From the NCBI RefSeq assembly GCF_002874775.1, contig NZ_CP020991.1:1617225-1681224 (forward strand): 64,000 nucleotides of DNA, written 5' to 3'. The translations under genes and the position numbers were made by a program. The notes beneath the pieces were generated by a model. It ran no database searches, was not told the DNA's origin, and saw nothing but the letters and a program-made list of their open reading frames with translations. Numbering within the stretch: position 1 is the first letter of the stretch; each line of letters opens with the position of its first letter. Shown here in pieces: positions 36,291 through 44,654 of the stretch. This DNA comes from Monoglobus pectinilyticus (GTDB taxonomy: Bacteria > Bacillota > Clostridia > Monoglobales > Monoglobaceae).

Positions 36291-36694
36291 AATTAGCCCT
36301 CCTGTATTTATGTATTAAGGCAAAATTCCGTATAGATATTATTTCCTATCTTATATTCTATTATGTTTAAGTAAATATGTGCAAAAATTAATTTCAGAGT
36401 TCTTATGCTTTTAAAATAAAGCCGAAAAAACACTATAATTCTGCCTGGTGCTAAATTGCACCACGTAATCTATTTTAACTTATATAAAAGCAAAAAGCAA
36501 GGAGAAAAACCGAGTGGTGTCTAATTTTGTATACTGTAACAAAAACATATTTAAACTGCGGTGACTTTTTCATAAAATCACATACTGAAATATGGAATAA
36601 ATTTTTATTTTAACTGTTTATTTACATTGTGTGGCGTTTTTATTACTTTTTTTGGAAAATAAATAAAAAAACTGTAAAAAAGATTTAATTTAAT
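36291..36694. other. Intergenic stretch without recognisable gene
   Basis: Between the divergent pfkA and eda. AT-rich, with a small hairpin GGTGC/GCACC at about 36449-36464 and no open frame with an acceptable start and family resemblance. Confidence 0.6.
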
Positions 36695-36723
36695 GTTGCG
36701 TATTTTGAAATGTTGAGTTATAA
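36695..36723 (+). promoter_or_regulatory. Promoter of the eda-kdgK operon
   Basis: TTGCGT (36695-36700), 17 bases, TATAAT (36718-36723). About 95 bases of leader precede eda. No clear KdgR-type or other operator palindrome was recognised. Confidence 0.6.
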
Positions 36724-36817
36724 TACAAAGTGCGGGAAGAGGGACCCGTGAACCCGAATGTTTCGGTATTTGGGGCTTGTTCGAAAAAGAATTATTTTAT
36801 ATATAGGAGGATTAATT

Positions 36818-37465
36818 ATGGATAAACAACAAGTTTTAACAAAAATGACAGATGCTGGTCTTGTAGCGGTTGTTCGTGCATCTAATGCTGAAGACGCTAT
36901 AAGAATCACAGACGCATGCCTGGAGGGCGGCTGCCCTTCAATAGAATTAACATTTACTGTTCCGGGTGCCGCTAAGGTTATTGAGGCTCTTGCTTCAAAA
37001 TACACAAACGGCGAGATGCTTTTGGGCGCAGGAACCGTTTTGGATTCAGAGACAGCAAGACAGGCTATTCTTTCAGGAGCTAATTTCATAGTAAGCCCCG
37101 GTTTCAACAAGGGCGCTGCAGAGTTATGCGGACGTTATCAGATTCCTTACATGCCTGGATGTATGACAATCACAGAAATCTTGACGGCTATGGAAGCTGG
37201 ATGTGATATTTGTAAAGTATTCCCCGGAGACATTGTTGGAGCTAACTTTATTAAGGATGTTAAGGGTCCTTTGCCGCACGCTAAACTTATGCCTACAGGC
37301 GGAGTGGACGTATCAAACGTTGATAAGTGGATAAAGGCCGGCGCAGTTGCAGTTGGAGCAGGTTCATCTCTTACAAAGGGAGCTAAGACAGGCGACTATG
37401 CTGATATTACTGCTACAGCTAAAGAGTTTATAGCAAAGATTAAAGAAGCGCGCGCTGCACTTTAA
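36818..37465 (+). CDS. eda: KDPG/KHG aldolase
   Basis: Splits 2-keto-3-deoxy-6-phosphogluconate into pyruvate and glyceraldehyde 3-phosphate. From the ATG at 36818 (ATAGGAGGATT upstream) the 215-aa class I aldolase shows GLVAVVRASNAEDA with the catalytic Glu/Arg region, IELTFTVPGAAKVIEAL, LLGAGTVLDSETARQAI, FIVSPGFNKGAAELC and the Schiff-base lysine in CDICKVFPGDIVG, then LMPTGGVDVSNVDKW. It is directly followed by kdgK, forming the KDG branch of uronate metabolism that would receive pectate-lyase products. Glycolytic phosphofructokinase is encoded divergently next door. Confidence 0.96.
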   Translation: MDKQQVLTKMTDAGLVAVVRASNAEDAIRITDACLEGGCPSIELTFTVPGAAKVIEALASKYTNGEMLLGAGTVLDSETARQAILSGANFIVSPGFNKGAAELCGRYQIPYMPGCMTITEILTAMEAGCDICKVFPGDIVGANFIKDVKGPLPHAKLMPTGGVDVSNVDKWIKAGAVAVGAGSSLTKGAKTGDYADITATAKEFIAKIKEARAAL

Positions 37466-37542
37466 GTTTTTGAAGAGATAATTTGAAAAGATAATTAGTA
37501 CATATTTGAAATTAAATTATACAAATAAAGGAGAAAATTATA

Positions 37543-38574
37543 ATGGCTAAAGTTGTTACAATGGGCGAGATTATGCTCAGATTATCTACACCTGGTAATG
37601 AGAAGTTTATTCAGGCTGATGAGTTTGACGTATGTTATGGAGGCGGCGAGGCAAACGTTGCAGTTTCACTTGCTAATTACGGACATGACGCTGAGTTTGT
37701 TACTAAGGTTCCTGATAACCCAATCGGAGAATGTGCGGTTGCTGCACTTCGCAAGATGAATGTTAAAACAGATAACATTGCAAAAGGCGGAGAGAGACTG
37801 GGTATTTATTTCTTAGAGTCAGGCGCTTCTATGAGAGCGTCAAATGTAGTATATGACCGTGCTCATTCTTCAATTTCTACAGCTGAAGCTGCTGATTTTG
37901 ATTTTGACAAGATTTTTGACGGCGCTGATTGGTTCCACTTTACAGGAATCACTCCTGCTGTTTCAGACGCTGCTGCAGAACTGACTGAGGAAGCTTTGAA
38001 AGCTGCAAAGGCAAAGGGCGTTAAGGTTTCTGTTGACCTGAACTTCCGTAAAAAGCTTTGGTCAAGTGAGAAGGCTCAGAAAGTTATGTCAAATCTCATG
38101 CAGTATGTTGACGTTTGTATCGGAAACGAAGAAGACGCTGAAAAGGTTCTCGGATTTAAGCCGGGCGCTACTGACGTTACATCAGGAGACCTTGAACTTG
38201 CCGGTTATGAGGACATATTTAAGCAGATGGTTGAGAAGTTCAACTTTGAGTACGTTATCAGCTCATTGCGCGTAAGTCATTCAGCATCAGACAACGGCTG
38301 GTCAGCTTGTATCTATTCAAGAGATACGAAAGAGTTCTATCATTCAAAAGAGTACAGAGTACATCCTATTGTTGACCGTGTGGGCGGCGGAGATTCATTT
38401 GCCGGCGGTACAATCTGCGGATTTGTTGACGGTAAGAACTTTAAAGACGCACTTGAATTTGGTGTTGCTGCATCAGCGCTTAAGCACACAATTCCCGGAG
38501 ACTTCAACTTGGTTTCACGTGCTGACGTTGAAAATCTTGTTGGCGGCGACGGAAGCGGCCGTGTTCAGAGATAA
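37543..38574 (+). CDS. kdgK: 2-keto-3-deoxygluconate kinase (PfkB family)
   Basis: Phosphorylates KDG to KDPG for the aldolase encoded upstream. The 343-aa PfkB sugar kinase has VTMGEIMLRLSTPGNEKF at the N-terminus, the substrate motif YGGGEANVAVSLANYGHDAE, the segment SVDLNFRKKLWS, and the anion-hole/catalytic motif VDRVGGGDSFAGGTICGF. The N-terminal GEIMLRLSTP phrase is characteristic of KDG kinases. AAAGGAGAAAATT precedes the ATG. The C-terminal end is followed by a strong terminator. Specificity for KDG rests on the eda neighbour and N-terminal signature. Confidence 0.93.
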   Translation: MAKVVTMGEIMLRLSTPGNEKFIQADEFDVCYGGGEANVAVSLANYGHDAEFVTKVPDNPIGECAVAALRKMNVKTDNIAKGGERLGIYFLESGASMRASNVVYDRAHSSISTAEAADFDFDKIFDGADWFHFTGITPAVSDAAAELTEEALKAAKAKGVKVSVDLNFRKKLWSSEKAQKVMSNLMQYVDVCIGNEEDAEKVLGFKPGATDVTSGDLELAGYEDIFKQMVEKFNFEYVISSLRVSHSASDNGWSACIYSRDTKEFYHSKEYRVHPIVDRVGGGDSFAGGTICGFVDGKNFKDALEFGVAASALKHTIPGDFNLVSRADVENLVGGDGSGRVQR

Positions 38575-38592
38575 TTAATAATTATAAAAATT

Positions 38593-38622
38593 GCCTGCAC
38601 CGTTTGGTGCAGGCTTTTTTGT
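38593..38622 (+). terminator. Terminator of the eda-kdgK operon
   Basis: GCCTGCACC (38593-38601) pairs with GGTGCAGGC (38606-38614) around a 4-base loop, followed by six T residues. Confidence 0.9.
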
Positions 38623-38690
38623 TAATTAAATATAAATGGCAAATTTGTATTGCCCAATAAATATAAGACTGTTGAATTTTTGGAATTATA

Positions 38691-39788
38691 TTAACATACT
38701 ATAGGACAGTCCTCAATATTATTGATTAATTCAGAAGTTATGCTGTTTATTACATCGAAATTCATAGCGTTAATATATATTGATTCAAGTTCATCGTGCA
38801 GAGTATGTATGTTGCTTAGGAAACAGCGTGCCTGGCTGTTTAATTTATCATACCTGTTTTGGATGGCGGACAGCCTTGCCGAGTTTTCTTCATCCGTTCC
38901 GGGCTTAACTGCAGTCTGATACAGGTCAACTATTTCGTCGCTTGTGCGTGACGGGAACAGTTCGTGCGGTGAAGTCGAATCAAAGATACACACGTCCAAA
39001 TCACGTATTATTACCATATCCAAACTATCGGGGTCAAAGCTGCAGTGATATACTTCTGTTTTATAGCCGTTATTTTTGGCAAGGTTAGCAATTTTTTTCA
39101 TTATTGTGGATTTTCCTGTTCCGGGACGTCCTTTAATAAAATACCGTTTTGAGAGGTCAGAGGTCAAATTCTCGATATAATTTACTGACCCGTTTGGGGT
39201 TAAGGCGCCGAAGAAACGGTCTATTATTTTGCCGTTGTCATTTGATTTTTCGCTGTCAACTATTTTATTGCATAACTCAATTGCAGCACTGTCTAAACTG
39301 TTATAATCTATATTGTCAAGATATATTTTCTCCCAATCGTCGTGGACTGTTTTGGCTTTTGAAAGATTTGAATATATTCCATTATATAATTTTGAAATTT
39401 GCTGTTTTATATCCAGTATTTCGGACTTATGCTGTTTAAGTTTGTTTCTGTCCCATGCTTTTCCGAGATTTATGTATTCTTCAACTGCTCCCGGAGCTTT
39501 GGGTTCAATAACGTGAGGTGAGGTTCCGTCAACCACAGCTGTTTTCCGGTTGTTGATAATGATACCGTCCAGAGAATTTGAATCAGAACTGCAATATATA
39601 TGGTCGATATTTTCTCCCTGGCTCAGAAAATAGTCTCCGATTTTTTTCATCATTGTGGATTTTCCTGTTCCGGGCCCTCCTTTTAAAATATAAATGTTTT
39701 CAAGTCCGTCAAGGTTTTGTTCAAAGAAACTTACAAAACCTACTGATGAGTTAGCGCATGTAAAGTATTTATAAATTCTTTTGGTCAT
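38691..39788 (-). CDS. Tandem P-loop ATPase (PRK06851-like)
   Basis: The 365-aa protein has two Walker A motifs, GGPGTGKST at about 37-45 and GRPGTGKST at about 219-228. Each is followed by the same order of motifs: a Cys-Ser/Phe-x-Asp-x-x-Ser-Leu-Asp patch (YCSSDSNSLDGIIIN and HCSFDPDSLDMVII), an Asp-x-Thr-Ser-Pro-His patch (DGTSPHVIEP and DSTSPHELFP), and a helical tail (VHDDWEKIYLDNIDY and LHDELESIYINAMNF). The whole protein therefore looks like a duplication of one module of about 180 residues. Similar uncharacterised ATPases occur in Firmicutes; function is not known. ATGs at 39803 and 39788 are in frame; GGAGAGTGATA favours 39788. It has its own promoter and stands alone. Confidence 0.8.
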   Translation of the reverse strand: MTKRIYKYFTCANSSVGFVSFFEQNLDGLENIYILKGGPGTGKSTMMKKIGDYFLSQGENIDHIYCSSDSNSLDGIIINNRKTAVVDGTSPHVIEPKAPGAVEEYINLGKAWDRNKLKQHKSEILDIKQQISKLYNGIYSNLSKAKTVHDDWEKIYLDNIDYNSLDSAAIELCNKIVDSEKSNDNGKIIDRFFGALTPNGSVNYIENLTSDLSKRYFIKGRPGTGKSTIMKKIANLAKNNGYKTEVYHCSFDPDSLDMVIIRDLDVCIFDSTSPHELFPSRTSDEIVDLYQTAVKPGTDEENSARLSAIQNRYDKLNSQARCFLSNIHTLHDELESIYINAMNFDVINSITSELINNIEDCPIVC

Positions 39789-39815
39789 ATTATCACTCTC
39801 CATTATTAATTTACT

Positions 39816-39843
39816 ATATTAACAACTATACATTATATGTCAA
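39816..39843 (-). promoter_or_regulatory. Promoter of the tandem P-loop ATPase gene
   Basis: On the minus strand TTGACA (39838-39843), 16 bases, TAATAT (39816-39821). Confidence 0.65.
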
Positions 39844-39988
39844 GAATAATTGTTTGATGTTATAAACTAACTATATTCTACAAAATTTATTAAAATGAGA
39901 TTTATTTAGGTATTTATTTATGCAGGATTATCTTTACAATTAGAGACGTGCCTGGGCTTTCAATGATGTAAATATTATATAAAAAATG

Positions 39989-40168
39989 CGGTTTTGCAAG
40001 CATCGGAGGGCAGATGAAATCTGCCGCGTAAGGCGCGCAGCCGCGGAAAAATTTATTAGTAAAAAGGATAATGACAAACTTTTTTAAGTATGTTCACGCT
40101 CCGCGTGATATGGCAGCTCACCTAACGAGGCGTGTTAAACACGCCCTTCCGATGTTCACTAAAAAACA
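39989..40168. repeat. MITE-like element, copy 1
   Basis: About 180 bp. The left end TTTTGCAAGCATCGGAGGGC and the right end (reverse complement TTTTTTAGTGAACATCGGAA) form related inverted termini. Inside the left end is the palindrome CAGATGAAATCTG, then CGCGTAAGGCGCGCAGCC. In the centre is CACGCTCCGCGTG. Inside the right end is CTCACCTAACGAGG with the palindrome CGTGTTAAACACG. No coding capacity. It is followed by a second copy at 40212. Confidence 0.75.
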
Positions 40169-40211
40169 TGATTTTTTGGAAAATTGATTCTAAAAACTTT
40201 TTATAGATAAA

Positions 40212-40392
40212 GCAGTTTTGCAAGCATCGGAGGGCAGATGAAATCTGCCGCGTAAGGCGCGCAGCCACGACTAAGTTTATTGGTAAAAAGGATTATGACA
40301 AACTTTTTTAAGTATGTTCACGCTCTGCGTGATATGGCGGCTCACCTAACGAGGCGTGTTAAACACGCCCTCCCGATGTTCACTAAAAAACA
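40212..40392. repeat. MITE-like element, copy 2
   Basis: Nearly identical to copy 1 over its full length of about 180 bp, beginning about 223 bp later. Among the differences are a C-to-T change in the central palindrome (CACGCTCTGCGTG) and CCCTCCCGATG instead of CCCTTCCGATG near the right end. Flanks of the two copies are different, so this looks like two insertions or a duplication followed by drift of the spacer. Confidence 0.75.
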
Positions 40393-40427
40393 CTGTATTT
40401 GAAATAATAATTTAAAAATATATTAAT

Positions 40428-40503
40428 GCAGTTTAGCAAGCATTGGAGATACACACCCACTTTCAGTGGGGGCACAGTCATACTTTCAGATGTTCGCTAT
40501 ATG
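40428..40503. repeat. Short deleted or minimal member of the same element
   Basis: The ends GTTTAGCAAGCATTGGAG and GATGTTCGCTATA match the ends of the two full copies, but only about 75 bp lie between them. The interior palindrome CCCACTTTCAGTGGG is different, and the phrase GGGGCACAG joins it to the elements at 10.7 kb. Confidence 0.6.
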
Positions 40504-40684
40504 TGATTTTAATATTTATGTTCAGTTTTTTCAACCTATCAAATTTTTATTCACTGCATAGAAGATATACATATAAAAATTTCATTTATAAAATTAAGTG
40601 CTATGTTTAAGATAGCGGATTGTTAATATATTTGTTATAAAGCTAATGTATATTTATTGCAAAAGTCAATGGTTTTTCACCTTA

Positions 40685-40735
40685 AAGAGTAAATTTAAAT
40701 TTACTCTTGAAAAATATGTATGTTTATATTATAAT
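40685..40735 (+). promoter_or_regulatory. glyQS promoter overlapped by a perfect palindrome
   Basis: TTGAAA (40707-40712), 17 bases, TATAAT (40730-40735). A perfect 24-bp palindrome (AAGAGTAAATTT at 40685-40696 and its complement at 40697-40708) overlaps the first two bases of the -35 box. It may be an operator or an upstream hairpin. No T-box leader is recognisable between promoter and gene. Confidence 0.6.
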
Positions 40736-40830
40736 TAAACAGTATAATGTGAAAATAGCGGATTTGTGCAAAACCGTTGAATTTGGTTTTTAACATTTTT
40801 GTTTAATATGATAGAGAGAGGTTGATTTAG

Positions 40831-42213
40831 GTGCAAAATCAGGAAAAAACAATGGAAAAAATAGTAGCGCTCTGTAAAGGAAGAGGATTTGTTTATCCCG
40901 GTTCTGAGATTTATGGGGGATTAGCCAATTCCTGGGATTATGGTCCGCTCGGAGTTGAATTTAAAAACAACGTTAAGAGAGCGTGGTGGAAAAAGTTTAT
41001 TCAGGAGAGCCCTTATAATGTTGGACTTGACGCGGCTATACTTATGAACCCGAAAGTTTGGGTGGCTTCAGGTCATGTGGGCGGATTCTCTGACCCTCTC
41101 ATGGACTGCAAGGATTGTAAGGCAAGGTTCAGAGCTGATAAACTGATAGAGGACGCAACCGGAGAGATAGCCGACGGTTGGTCTGATGAAAAGATGATAG
41201 AGTTTATAAATGAAAAAAATATCCCTTGTCCCGAGTGCGGAAAGCATAATTTTACTGATATCAGAAAGTTTAATCTTATGTTTAAAACTTTCCAGGGTGT
41301 AACAGAGGATAGTTCCAGTGAAATATATCTAAGACCGGAGACGGCTCAGGGCATTTTTGTGAACTTTAAGAGCGTTCAGAGAACATCCCGCAAGAAGCTG
41401 CCGTTTGGTATAGGACAAATCGGCAAATCATTCAGAAACGAGATTACACCTGGAAATTTTATTTTCAGAATCAGAGAATTTGAACAGATGGAATTAGAAT
41501 TTTTCTGTAAACCGGGCACCGATTTGGAATGGTTTAAATATTGGAAAGACTACTGTGAAAACTTCCTTTTATCATTAGGGATTAAAAAGGAAAATATGCG
41601 TTTAAGAGACCATGACCCCGAGGAGCTGTCACATTATTCAAACGCAACTACTGATATAGAATATCTTTTCCCGTTTGGCTGGGGAGAGCTTTGGGGAATC
41701 GCTGACAGAACCGATTTTGACCTAAAGAAGCACAGCGAGTTCAGCGGTGAGAAAATGGAGTATACCGACCCTGAAAGCGGCGAGAAGTATATCCCTTACT
41801 GTATTGAACCGTCTCTTGGAGCGGATAGAGTAGCTTTGGCGTTTTTAGTTGACGCTTATGACGAAGAGGTTGTCGATCCTGAAAAGAATGACACGAGAGT
41901 TGTTATGCACTTCCACCCGGCGCTCGCGCCGATAAAGGCAGCAGTGCTTCCGCTTTCGAAAAAGCTTTCCGAGGAAGCTGTAAAAGTCTATGAGAAGCTG
42001 GCGTCTGAGTTTATGTGCGAGTATGATGAATCAGGCTCAATAGGAAAGAGATACCGCCGCCAGGATGAAATCGGCACGCCTTTCTGTATAACTTATGATT
42101 TCGATTCAAGAGATGATGACAGCGTGACGGTGCGCCATCGTGATTCGATGGAACAGGAAAGAGTTAAAATAGAAGATTTGACGGATTATATCAGAGAGAG
42201 AATTGCATTTTAA
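40831..42213 (+). CDS. glyQS: Glycyl-tRNA synthetase, single-chain (alpha2) type
   Basis: Class II synthetase charging tRNA-Gly, of the eukaryote-like homodimeric type rather than the bacterial glyQ/glyS tetramer. [20 protein letters not shown], the motif-1 region [19 protein letters not shown], a zinc-like CxxC pair with a later CPECGKHNF, motif 2 [20 protein letters not shown] and motif 3 [13 protein letters not shown] are present, followed by the anticodon-binding domain ending [14 protein letters not shown]. Length 460 aa. GTG at 40831 with AGAGAGG upstream is the likely start; ATG at 40852 is an in-frame alternative. Confidence 0.97.
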   Translation: MQNQEKTMEKIVALCKGRGFVYPGSEIYGGLANSWDYGPLGVEFKNNVKRAWWKKFIQESPYNVGLDAAILMNPKVWVASGHVGGFSDPLMDCKDCKARFRADKLIEDATGEIADGWSDEKMIEFINEKNIPCPECGKHNFTDIRKFNLMFKTFQGVTEDSSSEIYLRPETAQGIFVNFKSVQRTSRKKLPFGIGQIGKSFRNEITPGNFIFRIREFEQMELEFFCKPGTDLEWFKYWKDYCENFLLSLGIKKENMRLRDHDPEELSHYSNATTDIEYLFPFGWGELWGIADRTDFDLKKHSEFSGEKMEYTDPESGEKYIPYCIEPSLGADRVALAFLVDAYDEEVVDPEKNDTRVVMHFHPALAPIKAAVLPLSKKLSEEAVKVYEKLASEFMCEYDESGSIGKRYRRQDEIGTPFCITYDFDSRDDDSVTVRHRDSMEQERVKIEDLTDYIRERIAF

Positions 42214-42238
42214 TAAATCATAGATTGGGTGCTTATAA

Positions 42239-43666
42239 ATGCTTTTTAAAAAAAGTTTGCAGGATGAGCTTTTAAAGTTTATAAAAAAAGACAGGGTTCG
42301 GGCGCATATGCCGGGTCATAACGGCGGAGCAGGGTTGAGCTCCGGCTTTAAGCGCAATGCGTTTAAACTTGATGTTACGGAGTTTGATGAAACGGATAAT
42401 CTGCAAAATCCAAACGGTATAATTTTAAAAAGCGAGGAGCGTGCCGCCAAAGCTTTTGGAGCCAAAAAAAGTTTCTTTTTGGTAAACGGTTCAACAGTGG
42501 GAATTGAAGCCGCTGTATTGACAGCGGTAAGAAACGGGGACAAGCTGATAGTGGACAGAACTTGTCACAAGGCGGTTATTTCAGGAATGATACTTGCCGG
42601 TGCAGAACCTATTTTTATTGAACCCGAGTATATTGAAAGGTTTGGAATATATGGAGCTATGTCTCCAATCACGGTTATGGACGCGCTCAGAAATAATCCC
42701 GACGCTGTAGGCGTAGTTTTGACATCTCCGAATTATTACGGCATTTGTTCTGATATTAAACGTTTGGCAAAAAACATACATTCCTCAGACAAATTTTTGA
42801 TTGTTGACGAAGCTCATGGCGCACATTTTGCTTTTAGCGATGAGCTGCCAAAACCGGCTCTTGAATCGGGAGCTGATTTGGTTATTCACAGCGCACACAA
42901 GACTTTGCCGGCGCTTGGGCAGACCGCGCTCATTCATGTGGGAAACACGGAGTTAGTAGATGTTTTAAGGCTGAGAAGAAATATAAATTTACTGCAAACT
43001 TCAAGCCCGTCATATATTTTGCTTGCCAGTATTGATGAAGCTGTTTCAAAAATGTCAAATGAATATGGAAAGCAGCTGAATCGGGTAATAGAGACAGTAA
43101 CAGCAATAAAATCTAAAATTGGAGTTTTGGATAAGGTTTCGTGCATGACGAGAGGAAACTTAGATAATGATTATGATATAACTAAGCTGGCAGTTGACTT
43201 TTCAAAACTGGGAATAACCGGATACGGCGCTGCCGAACTGCTGAAAAAGGATTATGGAATCTATCCTGAAATGGCCGATGAGAGAAATGTTCTTTTATAT
43301 ATAACGGCTAGCACAACGAAAAAAGATTTGGAGCTTATTGACAGGGCTATAACCGATATATCTAAGTCTGAGTATAGGCCTCAGGTGATTAAAAAACCAA
43401 AACCTATGCCGCATACGAGATTTGAAATGCCTATGAAAGAAGCTTTTTTCTCGGACAGCGTTATGATTTCGGCCGAATCGGCTATTGGAAAGATTTGTGC
43501 AGAAATTGTTAATTCCTGTCCTCCATGCTGCCCCATAGTTTTGCCGGGTCAAATAATTGACAACAGCGTTGTGGAATATCTCAAGGAATATACGGATATT
43601 GAAAAAATAGCCGTTGTGTCAAACAGTATAAACTCCAAAACAGGTCAAATTGAGGAGGAAGGTTAA
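42239..43666 (+). CDS. Orn/Lys/Arg decarboxylase family protein (YaaO-like)
   Basis: A fold-type I PLP enzyme (475 aa). MPGHNGGAG and TEFDETDNLQNPNGII at the N-terminus, FFLVNGSTVGIEAAVLTAV, VDEAHGAHFAFS and the PLP lysine in HSAHKTLPALGQTALIH are the family signatures. The C-terminal domain includes CPPCCPIVLPGQII. Family members decarboxylate arginine or lysine for polyamine synthesis; the exact substrate is not evident. In Bacillus the homologue yaaO lies before tmk and holB. Here holB follows directly, so tmk is absent. The ribosome binding site (GGGTG) is weak. Confidence 0.9.
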   Translation: MLFKKSLQDELLKFIKKDRVRAHMPGHNGGAGLSSGFKRNAFKLDVTEFDETDNLQNPNGIILKSEERAAKAFGAKKSFFLVNGSTVGIEAAVLTAVRNGDKLIVDRTCHKAVISGMILAGAEPIFIEPEYIERFGIYGAMSPITVMDALRNNPDAVGVVLTSPNYYGICSDIKRLAKNIHSSDKFLIVDEAHGAHFAFSDELPKPALESGADLVIHSAHKTLPALGQTALIHVGNTELVDVLRLRRNINLLQTSSPSYILLASIDEAVSKMSNEYGKQLNRVIETVTAIKSKIGVLDKVSCMTRGNLDNDYDITKLAVDFSKLGITGYGAAELLKKDYGIYPEMADERNVLLYITASTTKKDLELIDRAITDISKSEYRPQVIKKPKPMPHTRFEMPMKEAFFSDSVMISAESAIGKICAEIVNSCPPCCPIVLPGQIIDNSVVEYLKEYTDIEKIAVVSNSINSKTGQIEEEG

Positions 43667-43670
43667 TTTC

Positions 43671-44654
43671 GTGAGCCATTTTAGCGGAATATACGGACAT
43701 GAAAGTGTAAAAAAGCTTCTGGAAACGGCTGTTAAGACAGGACGAATAAGTCACGCATATATTTTCTGCGGCCCTTTAGGGGTCGGCAGATATACCACTG
43801 CAAGGGCGTTTGCCGCAGATGCGGTTAAGACTGACCTGAAACAGCATCCTGATATTATAACGGTTACAAACAGTCTTTATGGAGTTGAGAGTAAATCCGA
43901 TTCTATATTAGTGGATACTGTGAGCGAAATGAGGAAAGATATATTTATAAAGCCATACAGTGCTGAGCGTAAGATTTATATAGTTCCAAAAGCGGACACT
44001 ATGAACGCAGCGTCCCAAAATAAGCTTTTGAAAGTGTTTGAGGAACCGCCCGGATATTGCACTATAATTATGATAGCGGAAAATTTAAATAAATTTTTGC
44101 CGACTATTTTATCAAGGGCGTCGGTTGTAAAATTTTCAGCATTGCCAAACAAGACTGTATCTGACTTTTTGATTGACAAGTATAAACTTTCTGATGAAGA
44201 AGCGGCCGCAAAAGCTGTTATGAGCAATGGCAGTATAGGAAGGGCGGCTGAGTTGATTGACAGCCCTCGTCCGGCAATGCTTAGAAAAGAGACGATAGAT
44301 GGTTTTATGGGACTTTTGGGCAGTGAGAACAGAAATATTTATAATTTCGCAAAATTTTTAAAGTCTGAAAAAGATGATTTAAGTTTTATATTTTCAGTTT
44401 TAAAGAGCTTTTTTGAAGATTTTGTTCATTTAAAGTTTGGGCTTGCGGATGAAATGGTAAATGTTGATAAAACCGCGGAGATGCGTAAACTGGCTAATGT
44501 TGCTACCAAACGTGCAGCGGTACAGTTTTTGGATATAACCTTAAAATACGAAAGAATTGCTGCGGCTAATACAAATCTTAGGATTTCAATGTTTTGTTTA
44601 GCCTGTGAATATTGGGAGGAAATACATGGCAGAGATTATAGGAGTACGATTTAA
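43671..44654 (+). CDS. holB: DNA polymerase III subunit delta prime
   Basis: Clamp-loader subunit of 327 aa from the GTG at 43671, which follows GAGGAGGAAGG. SGIYGHESVKKLLETAVKTG and ISHAYIFCGPLGVGRYTTAR correspond to the DnaX-like AAA+ fold, but the P-loop lysine is replaced by Arg and the four-cysteine zinc module of DnaX is missing. Both fit a delta prime subunit that does not itself hydrolyse ATP. KLLKVFEEPPGYCTIIMIAE and LPTILSRASVVKF are the later signatures. The next gene, ricT, starts 29 bases before this one ends. Confidence 0.92.
   Translation: MSHFSGIYGHESVKKLLETAVKTGRISHAYIFCGPLGVGRYTTARAFAADAVKTDLKQHPDIITVTNSLYGVESKSDSILVDTVSEMRKDIFIKPYSAERKIYIVPKADTMNAASQNKLLKVFEEPPGYCTIIMIAENLNKFLPTILSRASVVKFSALPNKTVSDFLIDKYKLSDEEAAAKAVMSNGSIGRAAELIDSPRPAMLRKETIDGFMGLLGSENRNIYNFAKFLKSEKDDLSFIFSVLKSFFEDFVHLKFGLADEMVNVDKTAEMRKLANVATKRAAVQFLDITLKYERIAAANTNLRISMFCLACEYWEEIHGRDYRSTI

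Noticed and set aside
40500-40830. T-box leader upstream of glycyl-tRNA synthetase
   Set aside because: No T-box consensus sequence, specifier loop or antiterminator/terminator pair is visible; only a promoter and a palindrome are present.
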